Of a stretch of 6,581 bases of DNA, positions 5,825 to 6,581 are shown piece by piece. The stretch is from an uncultured Sulfurovum sp. (GTDB taxonomy: Bacteria; Campylobacterota; Campylobacteria; Campylobacterales; Sulfurovaceae). How positions within the stretch are numbered: position 1 is the first letter of the stretch; each line of letters opens with the position of its first letter. The stretch spans positions 1-6,581 of the forward strand of contig CALDBH010000068.1 of the NCBI GenBank assembly GCA_937938065.1, given 5' to 3'. The notes under the pieces are model-generated. The model did no database searches, was not told where the DNA came from, and saw only the letters and a list, made by a program, of their open reading frames with translations. The position numbers and the translations under genes are program-made.

Positions 5825-6581
5825 TTATGCCTCTCCACGTATCTGATAAGTGATATCTCCCGCACCAAAAGCTGTGATAAGCCCTTCACTGTACTCTCTT
5901 ATGATATGACCATCTTTAAAGACTTTAACCACACCATCTTCTTTAGTAACAGAGTCTGCCATGAAAAGTTTGTAACGGCTGAATGCACCTTTGAGATCTA
6001 TATCTACTTCTAACTCACCTGCAGCCCAGATAGGAAGGATCACAAGCTCATCTACACCTTCAAAACACTCTACAAATGCCTGTAAATTATCCATTGTACG
6101 ACTGTACTTATGCGGCTGCCAGATGACATTGAGTTTAGAAAAATCACGTAACGTTTTATAGATCTGCAGTGACTCCATCGTTACTTTTATCTCTGTTGGA
6201 TGGTGTCCGTAGTCATCTATGACCACACACTCTTCTTGATTTTGTACGATGTCAAAACGTTTTTTAATGCCTTTGTAGTGTAAAAGGTTCACCCTTATCT
6301 CTTCTACCTTTTCACCTAATTCTAAAGCACCCAATATCGCTAATGCTGCATCCAAGGCGATATGGTTTCCAAAACCAAATACTTCAAACACCCCTAAATC
6401 TAAAAGTTCAAACTTTGTATGTGGCTCGCCATCTACCAAAACAAACTCTATGTTTTTAATATCTTTGGAAGGGTAAAGCTTAATGCTCTCCATCTCCAAA
6501 GAAGAGAGGAATTCATCTTCTGCATTGATGACACGTATTTTAGCCAGTGATAAAAAGTTTCTATACGCATTATAAAAACGC
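5825..6581 (-). CDS. murC: UDP-N-acetylmuramate--L-alanine ligase (MurC), C-terminal fragment
   Basis: MurC adds L-alanine to UDP-N-acetylmuramate in the cytoplasm, the first amino-acid step of peptidoglycan precursor synthesis. About 251 residues are visible; the N-terminal domain and the GTHGKT-type ATP loop lie beyond the right edge. The frame stays open to the edge, so the gene is partial rather than truncated. Visible family motifs, in fragment numbering, are FGNHIALDAALAI-like sequence around 69-81 (the family's HN-x-NALAA segment), GIKKRFD (104-110), the MurC-specific DDYGHHPTEI (122-131), WQPHKYSRT (154-162), WAAGE (185-189) and AFGAGDI (237-243). A TTG codon at 6499 could be mistaken for a start, but the reading frame continues upstream in MurC-like sequence (RVINAEDEF). 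The stop lies four bases before the mutS2 start. From memory, murC and mutS2 are also near neighbours in Campylobacter and Helicobacter. Confidence 0.95.
   Translation of the reverse strand, partial: RFYNAYRNFLSLAKIRVINAEDEFLSSLEMESIKLYPSKDIKNIEFVLVDGEPHTKFELLDLGVFEVFGFGNHIALDAALAILGALELGEKVEEIRVNLLHYKGIKKRFDIVQNQEECVVIDDYGHHPTEIKVTMESLQIYKTLRDFSKLNVIWQPHKYSRTMDNLQAFVECFEGVDELVILPIWAAGELEVDIDLKGAFSRYKLFMADSVTKEDGVVKVFKDGHIIREYSEGLITAFGAGDITYQIRGEA
5830..5836 (-). promoter_or_regulatory. Ribosome binding site deciding the mutS2 start
   Basis: GGAGAGG on the minus strand lies nine bases before the ATG at 5820, inside the final codons of murC. It favours the 740-residue mutS2 over a 763-residue version starting at the GTG at 5889. 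Confidence 0.65.

Noticed and set aside
5821..5889. GTG at 5889 as the mutS2 start.
   Set aside because: It overlaps the conserved murC end by 65 bases, while the ATG at 5820 has GGAGAGG at good spacing and abuts the murC stop.
747..6013. Several plus-strand open frames of 62-81 codons (for example 747-935, 2755-2979, 3910-4113, 4490-4735, 5338-5538, 5366-5575 and 5789-6013).
   Set aside because: All lie antisense to well-recognised genes, show no family features and have low-complexity compositions typical of shadow frames.
6497..6499. TTG at 6499 as the start of a short 224-residue gene.
   Set aside because: The frame stays open to the right edge with MurC-like sequence upstream of it, so the gene is simply cut by the window.

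Overview
The window is a densely packed, single-strand block of housekeeping genes from a chromosome that looks like a Campylobacterota (Epsilonproteobacteria) member, probably a Sulfurovum- or Sulfurimonas-like bacterium. This placement is an inference. It rests on the murC to mutS2 neighbourhood, which I recall from Campylobacter and Helicobacter, on the GVNAGGKT form of the MutS2 P-loop, on the use of a type III pantothenate kinase, and on the moderately AT-rich sequence.

Every gene I can support lies on the minus strand, so transcription runs from high to low coordinates. In that order the genes are: murC (3' part only, entering from the right edge); mutS2; a single-pass membrane protein with a TPR-like periplasmic part (YfgM-like); an outer-membrane-type lipoprotein with a PQQ-like beta-propeller (BamB-like); a compact XerC/XerD-type tyrosine recombinase; a 110-residue conserved-looking protein of unknown function; coaX; and hisG (5' part only, leaving through the left edge). 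Nearly all junctions overlap or nearly abut: 4 bp between murC and mutS2, TAATG, an 8-bp overlap, ATGA, TAA-A-ATG and ATGTTAA. The only gap large enough for a promoter is the 59 bp between mutS2 and the YfgM-like gene, and it holds a perfect TATAAT hexamer. The genes downstream of that gap are therefore probably one translationally coupled operon, possibly also fed by read-through from murC-mutS2.

The genes form three functional themes. Envelope biogenesis includes MurC (peptidoglycan precursor) and the YfgM-like/BamB-like pair, which resembles the yfgM-bamB gene pair of gammaproteobacteria. DNA maintenance includes MutS2, the Xer recombinase and perhaps the 110-residue protein, which has a weak PD-(D/E)XK-nuclease-like pattern. 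Core metabolism includes CoaX (coenzyme A) and HisG (histidine).

I see no RNA genes, CRISPR array, insertion sequence, attachment site or convincing terminator, and no gene-free stretch above 60 bp. The window is mostly ordinary. The points worth a second look are the small unknown protein, the compact Xer, the altered Smr motif in MutS2 and the YfgM/BamB-like pair.
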